36,663 bases of DNA from Arenimonas sp. Its GTDB lineage: Bacteria; Pseudomonadota; Gammaproteobacteria; Xanthomonadales; Xanthomonadaceae. The notes beneath the pieces are model-generated. The model did no database searches. It had not been told where the DNA came from and was given only the letters and a program-made list of their open reading frames with translations. Both the position numbers and the translations under genes were made by a program. Within the stretch, counting starts at the first letter, position 1. Each line of letters begins with the position of its first letter. The stretch is taken from contig JAPLSJ010000021.1 of NCBI GenBank assembly GCA_026398695.1, positions 1 to 36,663 of the forward strand, in the 5' to 3' direction. This document shows positions 14,521 through 23,416 of this stretch, piece by piece.

Positions 14521-15939
14521 ATGTCCTTCGCCAAGACCCTGCTCGCGCTGTCGCTTTCCTTCGCCCTCGCCCCGGCCGCGCTGGCCGACACCGGCCTGGA
14601 CGCCGGGGACATCGCCGTCGCCGAGGGCCTGCGCGACCGCGCGATGGCCGGCAGCCAGGCGTGGTCGGTCGTTGAATCCCTGACCACCGAGGTGGGCCCG
14701 CGCCTGGCCGGCACCCCGGCCGACGCGCGCGCGGTGGCCTGGGCCAAGGCGAAGTTCACGGCGATGGGCTTCGACAAGGTTTACCTGGAGCCGGTGACCT
14801 TCCCGGTGTGGCTGCGCCATCGCGAGGCCGCCGAGGTGGTTTCGCCCTTCCCGCAACGCCTGGTGGTCACCGCGCTGGGCGGCAGCGTCGGCACCGGCGA
14901 CAAGCCGCTGGAGGCCGAGGTGGTGGAGTTCAGCGACCTGGCTGCGTTGATCAATGCGCCCGAAGGCAGCCTCGCCGGCAAGATCGCCTACGTCTCCAAC
15001 CGCATGGTCCGCTTCAAGGACGGGCGCGGCTACGGCCCTGCCGTCGGCGCGCGCAGCAACGGCGCCGTGGAAGCGGCGAAGAAGGGCGCGCTGGCCATCG
15101 TCATCCGCTCCATCGGCACCAGCAGCGACCGCTTCGCGCACACCGGCACCATGCGCTACCTGCCCGAGGTGCCGCGCATCCCGGCCGCGGCGCTGTCCAA
15201 CCCTGACGCCGACCTGCTCAGCCACATGGTGGCGCGCGGCCAGCCGGTGCGCCTGCGCCTGGACATCAGCGCCGAAACGATCGGCGACTACACCTCGCAC
15301 AACGTGATCGGCGAAATCACCGGCCGCGAACTGCCCGGCGAAGTGGTGACCCTGGGTGGCCATCTCGATTCCTGGGACCTGGGCACGGGCGCGATCGACG
15401 ACGGCGCCGGCGTCGCCATCACCGCCGCGGCCGGCGCGCTGATCGGCGAGCTGGAGCGCGCGCCGCGGCGCACGGTGCGCGTGATCGCCTATGCCAACGA
15501 GGAACAGGGCCTGTACGGCGGCAAGGCGTATGCCGAAGCGCGTGCCGCGGCCGGTCAGGTCCCGGCGCACCAGCTGGGCGCCGAGAGCGATTTCGGCGCC
15601 GGCCGCGTGTATGCGCTGCGCGCCGGCGTGGATGCGGCCGCGTGGCCGGTGATCGCGGCCATCGGCGAAGTGCTGGCGCCGCTGGGCATCGCCACGGAAA
15701 CCGAAGGCGGCAGCCCGGGCCCCGACGTCGGCCCCATCGTCGCCAAGGGCGCGCCCTGGGCGCAGCTGGCGCAGGACGGCACCGACTACTTCGACTACCA
15801 CCACACCGCCAACGACACCCTGGACAAGATCGACCCCAAGGCGCTCGACCAGCAGGTGGCGGCGTACGCGGCGCTGATGTACCTGGCCGCGGAAACCGAG
15901 GTTGATTTCGGCAGCGCGCCGGCGCCGAAGCAGCCTTAG
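14521..15939 (+). CDS. Secreted M28-family zinc peptidase
   Basis: A 472-residue exported aminopeptidase or carboxypeptidase. The signal peptide MSFAKTLLALSLSFALAPAALA is cleaved near residue 22. An inserted PA-like segment at about 130-250 includes AGKIAYVSNRMVRFKDG. The di-zinc centre is complete: H281 (GGHLDSWD), D293 (AIDDGAG), E327 as catalytic base and E328 as ligand (ANEEQG), D357 (ESDFGAG) and H428 (DYHHTAND). I chose the ATG at 14521 because GGAG lies 7-10 bp upstream; the earlier ATG at 14491 is inside the mscL terminator. It probably digests peptides in the periplasm or medium. Its stop is three bases from the stop of the convergent methyltransferase. Confidence 0.93.
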   Translation: MSFAKTLLALSLSFALAPAALADTGLDAGDIAVAEGLRDRAMAGSQAWSVVESLTTEVGPRLAGTPADARAVAWAKAKFTAMGFDKVYLEPVTFPVWLRHREAAEVVSPFPQRLVVTALGGSVGTGDKPLEAEVVEFSDLAALINAPEGSLAGKIAYVSNRMVRFKDGRGYGPAVGARSNGAVEAAKKGALAIVIRSIGTSSDRFAHTGTMRYLPEVPRIPAAALSNPDADLLSHMVARGQPVRLRLDISAETIGDYTSHNVIGEITGRELPGEVVTLGGHLDSWDLGTGAIDDGAGVAITAAAGALIGELERAPRRTVRVIAYANEEQGLYGGKAYAEARAAAGQVPAHQLGAESDFGAGRVYALRAGVDAAAWPVIAAIGEVLAPLGIATETEGGSPGPDVGPIVAKGAPWAQLAQDGTDYFDYHHTANDTLDKIDPKALDQQVAAYAALMYLAAETEVDFGSAPAPKQP

Positions 15940-15942
15940 CCC

Positions 15943-16854
15943 TCAGCGCGTCGCCACCAGGGTCCAGAGCGAGAACAGGCCCTCGCGCGGCGACCAGGTG
16001 CGCACCCACTGCGCGTCGCGGAAGCCCGCGTCGCGCGCGGCGTCCAGCAGGTCCCAGCCGAAGTGGTAGAAGCACAGCACGCCGCCGGCCACGGGATCGC
16101 CGTGGATCTCGGGCTCGCACAGGTGTTCGATGCTGCCGTCCGCCAGCACGCGCGCGCGCACCAGCGTCTGCGCGCTGGCGTCGGCGAACGGCGCGGTGAG
16201 CACCAGCCGCCCGTCGGCGCGCAGGCAGCGCGCAAACTCGCGCAGCGCCGCCGGGTAGTCGGGCACGTGCTCGAGCACGTCGAAACTGCCGATCGCATCC
16301 AGCGACGCATCGGCAAACGCCAGCCGCGTCACATCGCGCTCCACCAGCTCGCCCTTGCCACCCAGCGATTCGTACCAGGCCTGCAGGCGCGGGCGGGTGG
16401 CCTCGTCCAGGCCGAACTCGCTGCCCTGCAGGCGCGGGCAGTGCGACTGCAGCCAGACGTAGGCCGCGGACGCCTGCTCGGTGAGATAGACCTCGGCGGT
16501 TTCCGTCGCCAGGCCCTGCGTGAGCAGCGAGAGCGCGGCGCGGTTGCGCGCGGTGAGGCGGCAGTCCGGGCAGACCATTTCCTCGCGCAGGTTGGCGTGG
16601 CCACCCGCGGCGTGGGAAGGCAGCCCGAAGGCCACGGCGCGGCTGCACAGCCCGCACCAGCCCGGCCAACCGCCCGGCCCGGCCGCGTCGGCGACCTCAG
16701 ACTGCAGCCGCCACTGCGCGTCGAAGTGCACGCGGTCCGAATCGAAAACCCGGAGCCAGGCGTGGAGGTCGGCGAAACCCGCCGACTCCGGCGGCGCCAC
16801 CGGCGGGCGGCCCGGCAAGTGGGGCCCCAGGCGCGGGTAGTCGCCCGGCTCCAT
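15943..16854 (-). CDS. Class I SAM-dependent methyltransferase with zinc-ribbon
   Basis: A 303-residue protein. The middle holds two CxxC pairs (WCGLCSRAV near residue 68 and VCPDCRLTARNRAALSLL near 95), which look like a zinc ribbon. A Methyltransf_11-type domain follows: LVERDVTRLAFADASLDAIGSFDVLEHVPDYPAALREFARCLRADGRLVLTAPF. The glycine-rich SAM motif I (usually VLExGxGxG) is weak and replaced by LQGSEFGLDEATRPRLQAW, so SAM binding is inferred from the later motifs. The C-terminus has YHFGWDLLDAARDAGF. The start ATG at 16854 shares a base with the stop of the upstream peptidase gene (TGATG), so the two are coupled. Substrate unknown. Confidence 0.82.
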   Translation of the reverse strand: MEPGDYPRLGPHLPGRPPVAPPESAGFADLHAWLRVFDSDRVHFDAQWRLQSEVADAAGPGGWPGWCGLCSRAVAFGLPSHAAGGHANLREEMVCPDCRLTARNRAALSLLTQGLATETAEVYLTEQASAAYVWLQSHCPRLQGSEFGLDEATRPRLQAWYESLGGKGELVERDVTRLAFADASLDAIGSFDVLEHVPDYPAALREFARCLRADGRLVLTAPFADASAQTLVRARVLADGSIEHLCEPEIHGDPVAGGVLCFYHFGWDLLDAARDAGFRDAQWVRTWSPREGLFSLWTLVATR

Positions 16855-18095
16855 CAGTCGAGCAGCGGCGAGGCGAGCACCGTCGACGGCGCGCCGGTGA
16901 GTTTTTCGACCTGATCGCGCAGGTCCTCGCGCGAAACCTCGCGCAGCGGGATCAGTGCACGCACCAGGTCGTCGAGGCTGCGCTTGTTCTTCGTGCGCTG
17001 GCGGATCTCGGTGTCCAGCGCGCGCAGCAGCTGCACCGCGCGGGCCGTGCGCGGGCCGGCGGAGCGGTTGCGCGTGAGCGTCTTCACCGACTTGCCGTGG
17101 TTGGCCATCCAGGCGTGCGCCTTGTCGGCGCGCGCGTCGCTGAGCAGGTCGGCGCGGCGCAGCAGCTCGATCGAGTAGTACTCGGCCAGGCCCTCGGCGA
17201 TCCAGTCGTCGCCGTCGGCGCCGCGGATGCGGGTGATCACGTGGGTGAGTTCGTGGGTGAGCGTGCTGGTGCCGTTCTCGCTGATCAGCGGGCGGTCGGC
17301 GTGCAGGAACAGCGAGCGCGGGCCCGACAGGCCGCCGCGCCACATCGGGTCGCCGGCGCTGACGATCAGCAGCTTGGACGGCAGCTCGCCGAAGGCGCGC
17401 TTGAACTCCGGCACCAGGCCGTTGAAGAACGCCAGCATGTCGTTGCGGCGGATCACGTCGCCCTTCGGGCCGGCCACGCTGATCTCCATGCCCGACAGCA
17501 CCTCACGCCGCGTGCCCACCGCACCGGCGATCACCCAGCCGATGGGCCGGTCGAAGTTGCGCTCGGGATTGGTGACCACGAACGAGCGGCCGTCCCGGCT
17601 GCGCAGGAAGGGCGTGTCCACGTTGGTCCAGCCCTTGGGCAGCACGAAGCGCAGGCGCACGCGCGAGTCCGAGCCCTTGGTGGCGCGGATGCGGGCGCTG
17701 GGCACCAGGTCGTCGCCGCGCACGATCGCCCAGTCGGCGGTCATGCGCGCGTCGTAGCCGCCGCCCGGCCGCTCGTTGCTGACCAGGTAGCGGTAGCGCA
17801 GCTTCGAAGGCTTGCCGTCCAGGGGCGTCCCGGTAACGGTGTAGCCCTTGCGCGTGACCGTGCCGTCGCCGGCCACCCGGGTGTAGCGGTCTTCGGGCAT
17901 GGCCAGGCGCATCTGGCTGACCTTGCCGGTATCGGGACGGATGGCGATGGTCACCTGGGCCTGGTCGGACGCCGGCAGGAACTGCACGGTGTAGGTGACG
18001 TCGTACTCCGGGCGCGTCGCGGCCGGGGTGGCCGCCACCAGGGCGAAGAAGAGCAGGCAGGCGCCGAAGGCGCGCTTGAGCAGTCGGTTGTCCAT
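16854..18095 (-). CDS. Secreted M61-like metallopeptidase
   Basis: A 413-residue exported protein. The signal peptide MDNRLLKRAFGACLLFFALV is cleaved near residue 26. A beta-rich N-terminal region (YDVTYTVQFLPASDQAQVTI) is like the N-domain of M61 glycyl aminopeptidases. A gluzincin core has HELTH around residue 280 as the HExxH motif, then WIAEGLAEYYS supplying the third ligand. The family usually reaches 500-600 residues with a PDZ domain; here no PDZ is evident, so this is a short form. It is translationally coupled to the downstream methyltransferase. The promoter lies directly before the ATG. Peptidase activity is inferred from the motif. Confidence 0.85.
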   Translation of the reverse strand: MDNRLLKRAFGACLLFFALVAATPAATRPEYDVTYTVQFLPASDQAQVTIAIRPDTGKVSQMRLAMPEDRYTRVAGDGTVTRKGYTVTGTPLDGKPSKLRYRYLVSNERPGGGYDARMTADWAIVRGDDLVPSARIRATKGSDSRVRLRFVLPKGWTNVDTPFLRSRDGRSFVVTNPERNFDRPIGWVIAGAVGTRREVLSGMEISVAGPKGDVIRRNDMLAFFNGLVPEFKRAFGELPSKLLIVSAGDPMWRGGLSGPRSLFLHADRPLISENGTSTLTHELTHVITRIRGADGDDWIAEGLAEYYSIELLRRADLLSDARADKAHAWMANHGKSVKTLTRNRSAGPRTARAVQLLRALDTEIRQRTKNKRSLDDLVRALIPLREVSREDLRDQVEKLTGAPSTVLASPLLD

Positions 18096-18101
18096 GCGCG
18101 A

Positions 18102-18130
18102 ATTATGCCCCGTCGGCGCTGAACATCGAA
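18102..18130 (-). promoter_or_regulatory. Promoter of the M61-like peptidase gene, leaderless position
   Basis: On the minus strand TTCGAT (18130-18125), 17 bp and CATAAT (18107-18102) precede the ATG by six bases. No Shine-Dalgarno sequence is present, so the message is probably leaderless. The -35 is weak (3/6). Confidence 0.5.
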
Positions 18131-18131
18131 T

Positions 18132-19088
18132 TCAGGCCCGGCGCTGGCGCCACCATTCGCCCAGGAACACGGCCGTGGCCGCGGCCACGTTGAGGCTTTC
18201 CACCGCGCCCGTGCCGGGGATGGCCACGCGCAGCGCAGCCGCCTGGGCCAGGGCCGGGTCGACGCCGGTCTGCTCGGCGCCCATCACCAGCAGCATGCGC
18301 TGGGGCAGCGCGGTGCCGTACAGCGGCTTGCCGCCCCGCACCACCGTGGCCACGGCGCCGAAGCCGGCCGAGGCCAGCTGGGCCAGGCTGTTGTCGGCGC
18401 GGCCCATGCGCACCAGCGGCACTTGCTCGGCGCCGCCCTCGGCCACGCGCGCGGCCGCGCCCGACAGCGCCAGCGGCGATTCCTTGGGCAGCAGCAGCCC
18501 GGCCACGCCGAAGTGCGCGGCCGAACGCAGGATCGCGCCCAGGTTGTGCGGGTTGCCCACGCCGTCGAGCCAGATGGCCAGCTGCGGGCCGGGCGGCAGG
18601 TCGCGCAGCCAGTCCGACAGGCTGGCCTCCGCGGCCGGCATCGTGCCGAACACCCCGCCTTCGTGGTGGGCGCTGGCGGACAGCTTCTGCAGGTCCTCGT
18701 CGCCGACGATCGTGTAGCCCAGGCGGTGCTGCACGCAGTGGGCCAGCACGGCCTTGAGCTGCGGGATGCGCGATTCGAGCAGCCAGACCTTGCGCAGGTC
18801 CTGCGGGCGCCTGGCGAACATCGCCAGGCAGGCGTTGAGGCCGTGCAGGCGCTGCTCGCGCGGGGCCTTGGGCGTGTCGGAGTAGGCGCGCAGCAGGTCG
18901 GCGTCGGCTTCGTGGCGGGCGTGGTCGCGATCTTGCCCGCGCTCGCGCGGCGGGCCGCGGCGAACCGGCGCCTCCGCCGGCGCGGGGCGGGCCTGGCGGT
19001 CGCGCTCGCGCTCGCGCTTGTCGCGCGGCTTGCCCGAGGGCGGGCCCCGGTACGGGGAATCGCCCGAAGGCGGCTTGCGGTCGTTCAT
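18132..19088 (-). CDS. TrmH/SpoU-family RNA methyltransferase
   Basis: A 318-residue SPOUT methyltransferase acting on ribose 2'-OH of tRNA or rRNA. The first 65 residues are highly charged and disordered (KPRDKRERERDRQARPAPAE), probably an RNA-binding extension. A substrate-binding domain starts at REQRLHGLNACLAMFARRP. The SpoU core includes WLDGVGNPHNLGAILRSAAHFG, LLVMGAEQTGVDPALAQAA and the knot motif VAIPGTGAVESLNVAAATAVFLGEWWRQR. The arrangement recalls E. coli YfiF. A TAGACT box at 19132-19127 lies upstream. The target nucleotide cannot be read from sequence. Confidence 0.92.
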   Translation of the reverse strand: MNDRKPPSGDSPYRGPPSGKPRDKRERERDRQARPAPAEAPVRRGPPRERGQDRDHARHEADADLLRAYSDTPKAPREQRLHGLNACLAMFARRPQDLRKVWLLESRIPQLKAVLAHCVQHRLGYTIVGDEDLQKLSASAHHEGGVFGTMPAAEASLSDWLRDLPPGPQLAIWLDGVGNPHNLGAILRSAAHFGVAGLLLPKESPLALSGAAARVAEGGAEQVPLVRMGRADNSLAQLASAGFGAVATVVRGGKPLYGTALPQRMLLVMGAEQTGVDPALAQAAALRVAIPGTGAVESLNVAAATAVFLGEWWRQRRA

Positions 19089-19168
19089 GGCTGGGTTCCG
19101 CCGCCCTCAGCGGCGGCCATGTCGCCAGTCTAACGGACGGCCCGGGCTGCGGGCCGCCCGCGGCGGCC

Positions 19169-22100
19169 TCAGGCGTGGCCGCCCACCGTCGGCGTGTCGC
19201 GCTCGAGCTGTTCGAGCTTTTGCGCCAGCGCGTCGGGCGAGCGCGTGTACGGCGCCAGCAGCGCGTAGAACGCCGGCACCACGAACAGCGACAGCACAGT
19301 GGAGAACGTCACGCCGGCGATGACCACGATGCCGATGGTGGCGCGACTGGCCGAACCCGGACCGCCGGCCAGCACCAGCGGCACGGCGCCCATGATGGTG
19401 GCGATGGACGTCATCAGGATCGGCCGCATGCGCACGGTCGCCGATTCGATGACGGCGTCGCGCACGGCCATGCCTTCGTCGCGCAGCTGGTTGGCGAACT
19501 CCACGATCAGGATGCCGTTCTTGGCCGCCAGCCCCACCAGCATCACGATGCCGATCTGGCTGAAGAGGTTGAGCGAACTGCCGAAGGCCCACAGGCCGAC
19601 CAGCGCGCCCAGCACCGCCAGCGGCACCGTCAGCATGATCACCAGCGGGTGCAGGAAGCTTTCGAACTGCGCCGCCAGCACCAGGTAGACCACCAGCAGC
19701 GCCATGGCGAAGGTGAACAGCACCGCGCTGCCGGCCGACTGGTACTCGCGCGATTCGCCCTTGTAGTCGATCTGCGCGCGTTCGGGCAGCTCTTCGTCGG
19801 CCACCTGGCGCACCCACGCCAGCGCCTCGCCCAGCGTGTAGCCCGGGGCCAGGCCGGCCGTGATGGTGATGGCGCGCAGGCGGTTGAAGCGGTTGTACTG
19901 GCCCGGCTCGGCCAGTTCGGTCAGCGTCACCAGGTTCGACAGCGGCACCAGCCGGCCGGTGGTCGCCGAGCGCACGTACAGGTTGTTGAGGTCGGCCGGC
20001 GAGGTGCGGTCGCCGGACTGCGCCTGCACGATCACGTCGTACTCCTCGCCGTTCTCCACGTAGGTGGTGACGCGGCGCGAGCCCATCATCGATTCCAGCG
20101 TGCGGCCCACTTCCTGCACCGACACGCCCAGGTCGGCGGCGCGTTCGCGGTCGATCTCCACGCGCAGCTGCGGGCGGGTTTCCTTGTAGTCCGAATCGGC
20201 CGAGAAGAGCCGCGGGTTCTGCTCCATGCGCGCCAGCAGGCGATCGCGCCACTGCGCCAGCTCGACATAGTCGGGGCCGCCCAGCACCACCTGCAGCGGT
20301 TGGCCGCGGCTGCGCACCAGGCCACTGCGCACCTGGGGGTTGCCGCGCACGCCCGGCAGCGTGGCCAGGTCGGCGCGCAGCTTCTCGACCAGTTCGGCCG
20401 TGGTCTGGTCGCGCTGGTCCCAGGGCTTGAGCAGGGCGATCACCTGGCCGGTGTGCATGTCGCCGCCGGGGCCGAAACCGCCCGGCACGCGGGTGTTGGC
20501 GCGGTCGATGGGCTGGCCTTCGCCGACGTACTTGAACAGCAGCGTCTCCACCTGCTTCATCTGCTGCACGGTGTAGTCGTAGCCCGCGCCCTCGGGGCCG
20601 GCCAGGGTGATGAAGAACGCACCCCGGTCTTCGGGCGGCGCCAGTTCGCTGGGGATCTGCTGCGCCAGGAAGTAGGAGAGGCCGAAGCAGCCCAGCAGCG
20701 CCGCGCCGAACACCATCGGCTTGCCGATGCTGCGCTCGAGGCCGCGCCGGTAGGCGTTGCCCAATGCCGCCAGGCGGCCCTGCACCCACGCGTTCAAGCC
20801 GCGCGGCGTTTCGTGCGCGCGCACGAGCTTGGAGCACATCATCGGCGTCAGCGTGAGCGCGACGAAGGCGGAGATCAGCACGGCCGCCGCCATGGCGACC
20901 GAAAGCTCGCGGAACAGGCGCCCGGAATTGCCCTCCATGAACCCCACCGGCAGGAACACCGCCGCCAGCACGGCCGTGGTGGCGATCACCGCGAACGCCA
21001 CCTGCTGGGTGCCGCGCCTGGAGGCCACCAGCGGCGGCTCGCCCAGGTCGGCGCGCCGCTGCACGTTCTCCAGCACCACGATGGCATCGTCCACCACCAG
21101 CCCGATGCACAGCACCAGTGCCAGCAGCGTCAGCAGGTTGAGCGTGTAGCCGAAGGCCCAGAGGGCGATGAACACGGTCACCAGGCAAACCGGCACCGTC
21201 ACTGCCGGGATCAGCGCGGCGCGCCAGCTGCCCAGGAACAGGTAGATCACCACCAGCACCAGCAGCACCGCCTCGATCAGCGTCATGTAGACGCGATCCA
21301 CCGACGCCTCGATGAAGGCGGTGTTGTCGAACGCCACCAGGATCGTGGTGCCCTCGGGCAGCGTGGCGCGCAGGCCAGGCAGCGCGTCGCGCACGGCGCG
21401 GGACACGTCCAGGCTGTTGGCGGTGGAGGTCTTGATGATGCCCAGGCCGATGTTTGGCTGGCCGTTGCCCTGGTAGTAGGAGCGCCGCTCGGCGGTGCCG
21501 CGCTCCACCCGGGCCACGTCGCCCAGCCGCACCAGGTAGCCGTCTTCGCCCTTGGCCAGCGTGAGCTGGGCGAAGTCCTCGGGCTGCTGGTAGCCACGCA
21601 TCACGCGCAGGGTGAAGTCGCGGTCCTGGGATTCGAGGCTGCCGGCCGGCAGTTCGACGTTTTCCCGGCGCAGCGCCTGCTCGACCTCGTTGACGGTCAG
21701 GCCGCGTGCCGCGAGGGCCTCGCGGTCGAGCCAGATGCGCATCGCGTAGCGCTGCTCGCCGCCCACCTGCACCTGGGCGACGCCGTCGATGCTCGACAGG
21801 CGATCCACCACATAGCGGTCGGCATAGTCGCTCAGCGCCAGCGAATCGAGCTTGCTCGAGTCCATGTTGAGCCAGAGGATGACCTCGGCGTCGCTCTCGA
21901 CCTTTTCGATTTCCGGCGGATCGGCCTCTTCGGGCAGCCGGTCGAGGACGCGGCTGACGGCGTCGCGTACGTCGTTGGCCGCCGCTTCGATGTCGCGCGT
22001 GAGCGCGAACTCGATGGTGACGCTGCCCTCGCCGTTGCGGCTGCGCGACTCGATGGTCTGGATGCCCTCGATGCCGCTGACCGCGTCTTCGAGCACCTGG

Positions 22101-22291
22101 GTGATGCGGGTTTCAACCACCGCCGCGGACGCGCCCGGATAGGCCACCTCCACCGACACGATGGGCGCATCGATGTTGGGCAACTCGCGCAGCGTCAGGC
22201 GGGTGAAGGCGATCACGCCCAGCACCACCAGCATCAGGCTCATGACGGTCGCGAAGACCGGGCGCTTGATCGAGATGTCGGAAAGGACCAT
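19169..22291 (-). CDS. RND efflux permease (AcrB/MexF-type)
   Basis: A 1040-residue inner-membrane proton-driven efflux pump subunit. It starts MVLSDISIKRPVFATVMSLM, the usual first helix, and has the two periplasmic loops of the RND fold. TM4 carries the proton-relay Asp pair D401/D402 in CIGLVVDDAIVVLENVQRR, and the TM10 lysine motif GLAAKNGILIVEFANQLRDEG is present. The terminal segment VTFSTVLSLFVVPAFYALLA is typical. Length fits HAE-1 multidrug pumps; the absence of the usual HME signature residues argues against metal export. The adaptor gene lies 24 bp upstream in the same operon. No outer-membrane channel gene is in the window, so a TolC-like partner encoded elsewhere is expected. Substrates unknown. 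Confidence 0.95.
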   Translation of the reverse strand: MVLSDISIKRPVFATVMSLMLVVLGVIAFTRLTLRELPNIDAPIVSVEVAYPGASAAVVETRITQVLEDAVSGIEGIQTIESRSRNGEGSVTIEFALTRDIEAAANDVRDAVSRVLDRLPEEADPPEIEKVESDAEVILWLNMDSSKLDSLALSDYADRYVVDRLSSIDGVAQVQVGGEQRYAMRIWLDREALAARGLTVNEVEQALRRENVELPAGSLESQDRDFTLRVMRGYQQPEDFAQLTLAKGEDGYLVRLGDVARVERGTAERRSYYQGNGQPNIGLGIIKTSTANSLDVSRAVRDALPGLRATLPEGTTILVAFDNTAFIEASVDRVYMTLIEAVLLVLVVIYLFLGSWRAALIPAVTVPVCLVTVFIALWAFGYTLNLLTLLALVLCIGLVVDDAIVVLENVQRRADLGEPPLVASRRGTQQVAFAVIATTAVLAAVFLPVGFMEGNSGRLFRELSVAMAAAVLISAFVALTLTPMMCSKLVRAHETPRGLNAWVQGRLAALGNAYRRGLERSIGKPMVFGAALLGCFGLSYFLAQQIPSELAPPEDRGAFFITLAGPEGAGYDYTVQQMKQVETLLFKYVGEGQPIDRANTRVPGGFGPGGDMHTGQVIALLKPWDQRDQTTAELVEKLRADLATLPGVRGNPQVRSGLVRSRGQPLQVVLGGPDYVELAQWRDRLLARMEQNPRLFSADSDYKETRPQLRVEIDRERAADLGVSVQEVGRTLESMMGSRRVTTYVENGEEYDVIVQAQSGDRTSPADLNNLYVRSATTGRLVPLSNLVTLTELAEPGQYNRFNRLRAITITAGLAPGYTLGEALAWVRQVADEELPERAQIDYKGESREYQSAGSAVLFTFAMALLVVYLVLAAQFESFLHPLVIMLTVPLAVLGALVGLWAFGSSLNLFSQIGIVMLVGLAAKNGILIVEFANQLRDEGMAVRDAVIESATVRMRPILMTSIATIMGAVPLVLAGGPGSASRATIGIVVIAGVTFSTVLSLFVVPAFYALLAPYTRSPDALAQKLEQLERDTPTVGGHA

Positions 22292-22315
22292 GGCGGAATG
22301 TCCGTGGGGCGCCGG

Positions 22316-23383
22316 TCAGGCGCCCTCGGCCTTGGGGGGCACGGTTGCCTGCGTGCCGAGGTCCTTGATGCCGGCCCCCGGCCGCAGCTTCATCGTGCCG
22401 TCGATGACGATGCGGTCGCCGGCGGCGAGCCCCTCGGTCACCTCGACCTCGCCACGCCGGCGCTGGCCAAGCGTCACGTTCACCTGCTCCACCGTGTCGT
22501 CGGGCAGCACGCGGAAGACGTGCGCCTGCTGGGCAACCTGGATCACCGCGATCTCGGGCACCACCAGCGCCTGGCGCGCGGGCTGGAACACCTGCAGCGT
22601 CAGCAGCATGCCCGGCCGCAGTGCGCGGTCGGGGTTGGGGAGCTCCGAGCGCACGGTCACCGCGCGCGTCACCGGGTCGATGCGCGAATCCACGGTGGTG
22701 ACGCGGCCGGTGAATTCGCGGCCCGGGTAGGCGGTGCTGGTGGCGGTGATGGCCTGGTCGGCCGACAGCGCGGCCAGGTAGGCCTCCGGCACGGCGAAGT
22801 CGAGCTTGATCACCGACACGTCGTCGAGGCTGGCGATGGTGGTGCCCGGGGTCACCAGCGTGCCCGGGCTGACCTGGCGGAAGCCCAGCACGCCCGCGAA
22901 CGGCGCGGTGATGACGCGGTCGGAAAGGCGGGCGCGGGTGGCGTCGAGGCGGGCGCGGGCCGAGTCCATGGCGGCGCGCTGGGTGTCGAGCTGGCTGGTG
23001 GGGATGAGCTTTTGCGCGGTGAGCTGCTGCAGGCGCTGGAACTGCTGCTGCGATTCGCGATAGGCCGCGGCGGCTTCGGCCAGGCCCGCCACTTCGGCGC
23101 GGCCCGACAGGTCCACCAGCACGTCGCCCGCTTCCACCAGGTCGCCGTCTTCGAAGTTCACCCGCACCACGGTCTCGGTGACCTTGGCGGTGACCAGCAC
23201 CGACTCGTTGGCGCGGGCGGTGCCCAGGGCCTCGATGGCGTCGCTCCAGGGCTTGCTGGCGACGACGGCGGTGGTGACGGTGGCGGGCGGCGCGCGATTG
23301 GCGGCCGGCGGCTCGGCGCTGCAGCCGGCCAGCGCCAGGACCAAGGCGAGGGCGGGCAGGAGTTGGCGCAGGGTCGGGCTCAT
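22316..23383 (-). CDS. RND efflux periplasmic adaptor lipoprotein
   Basis: A 355-residue membrane-fusion protein. The signal peptide ends in the lipobox LAGC at residues 18-21, so it should be lipid-anchored. It then shows the barrel-sandwich halves (VLVTAKVTETVVRVNFEDGD and APFAGVLGFRQVSPGTLVTPG) around a helical hairpin (AAAYRESQQQFQRLQQLTAQ). A beta-barrel domain (YPGREFTGRVTTVDSRIDPVTRAVTVRSELPN) and a membrane-proximal domain follow. I chose the ATG at 23383 because it places the lipobox correctly; the frame extends to 23437 without support. It is the first gene of the operon with the pump at 22291. A TACAAT box lies about 30 bp upstream. Confidence 0.93.
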   Translation of the reverse strand: MSPTLRQLLPALALVLALAGCSAEPPAANRAPPATVTTAVVASKPWSDAIEALGTARANESVLVTAKVTETVVRVNFEDGDLVEAGDVLVDLSGRAEVAGLAEAAAAYRESQQQFQRLQQLTAQKLIPTSQLDTQRAAMDSARARLDATRARLSDRVITAPFAGVLGFRQVSPGTLVTPGTTIASLDDVSVIKLDFAVPEAYLAALSADQAITATSTAYPGREFTGRVTTVDSRIDPVTRAVTVRSELPNPDRALRPGMLLTLQVFQPARQALVVPEIAVIQVAQQAHVFRVLPDDTVEQVNVTLGQRRRGEVEVTEGLAAGDRIVIDGTMKLRPGAGIKDLGTQATVPPKAEGA

Positions 23384-23410
23384 CGTGCGGGTCTTCCAGG
23401 GATTTGATTG

Positions 23411-23416
23411 ATTGTA
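23411..23416 (-). promoter_or_regulatory. -10 box of the efflux operon
   Basis: TACAAT on the minus strand (23416-23411), 27 bp before the adaptor ATG. No good -35 is found at 16-18 bp. An AT-rich stretch with ATCAATCAA follows it. No divergent regulator gene is adjacent, so control of the pump is unknown. Confidence 0.4.

Noticed and set aside
19089-19168. Hairpin downstream of the RND pump (GGCCCG/CGGGCC) as a terminator
   Set aside because: A 6-bp stem is present, but no T-run follows on the minus strand, so it is not distinguishable from chance in GC-rich DNA.
19175-23407. Very long rightward open frame (1410 codons) antisense to the efflux genes
   Set aside because: It mirrors the RND pump and adaptor in a GC-rich genome. 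Its composition (Arg/His/Gly/Gln-rich, few hydrophobic segments) is that of a shadow frame, while the minus strand encodes clear conserved domains.
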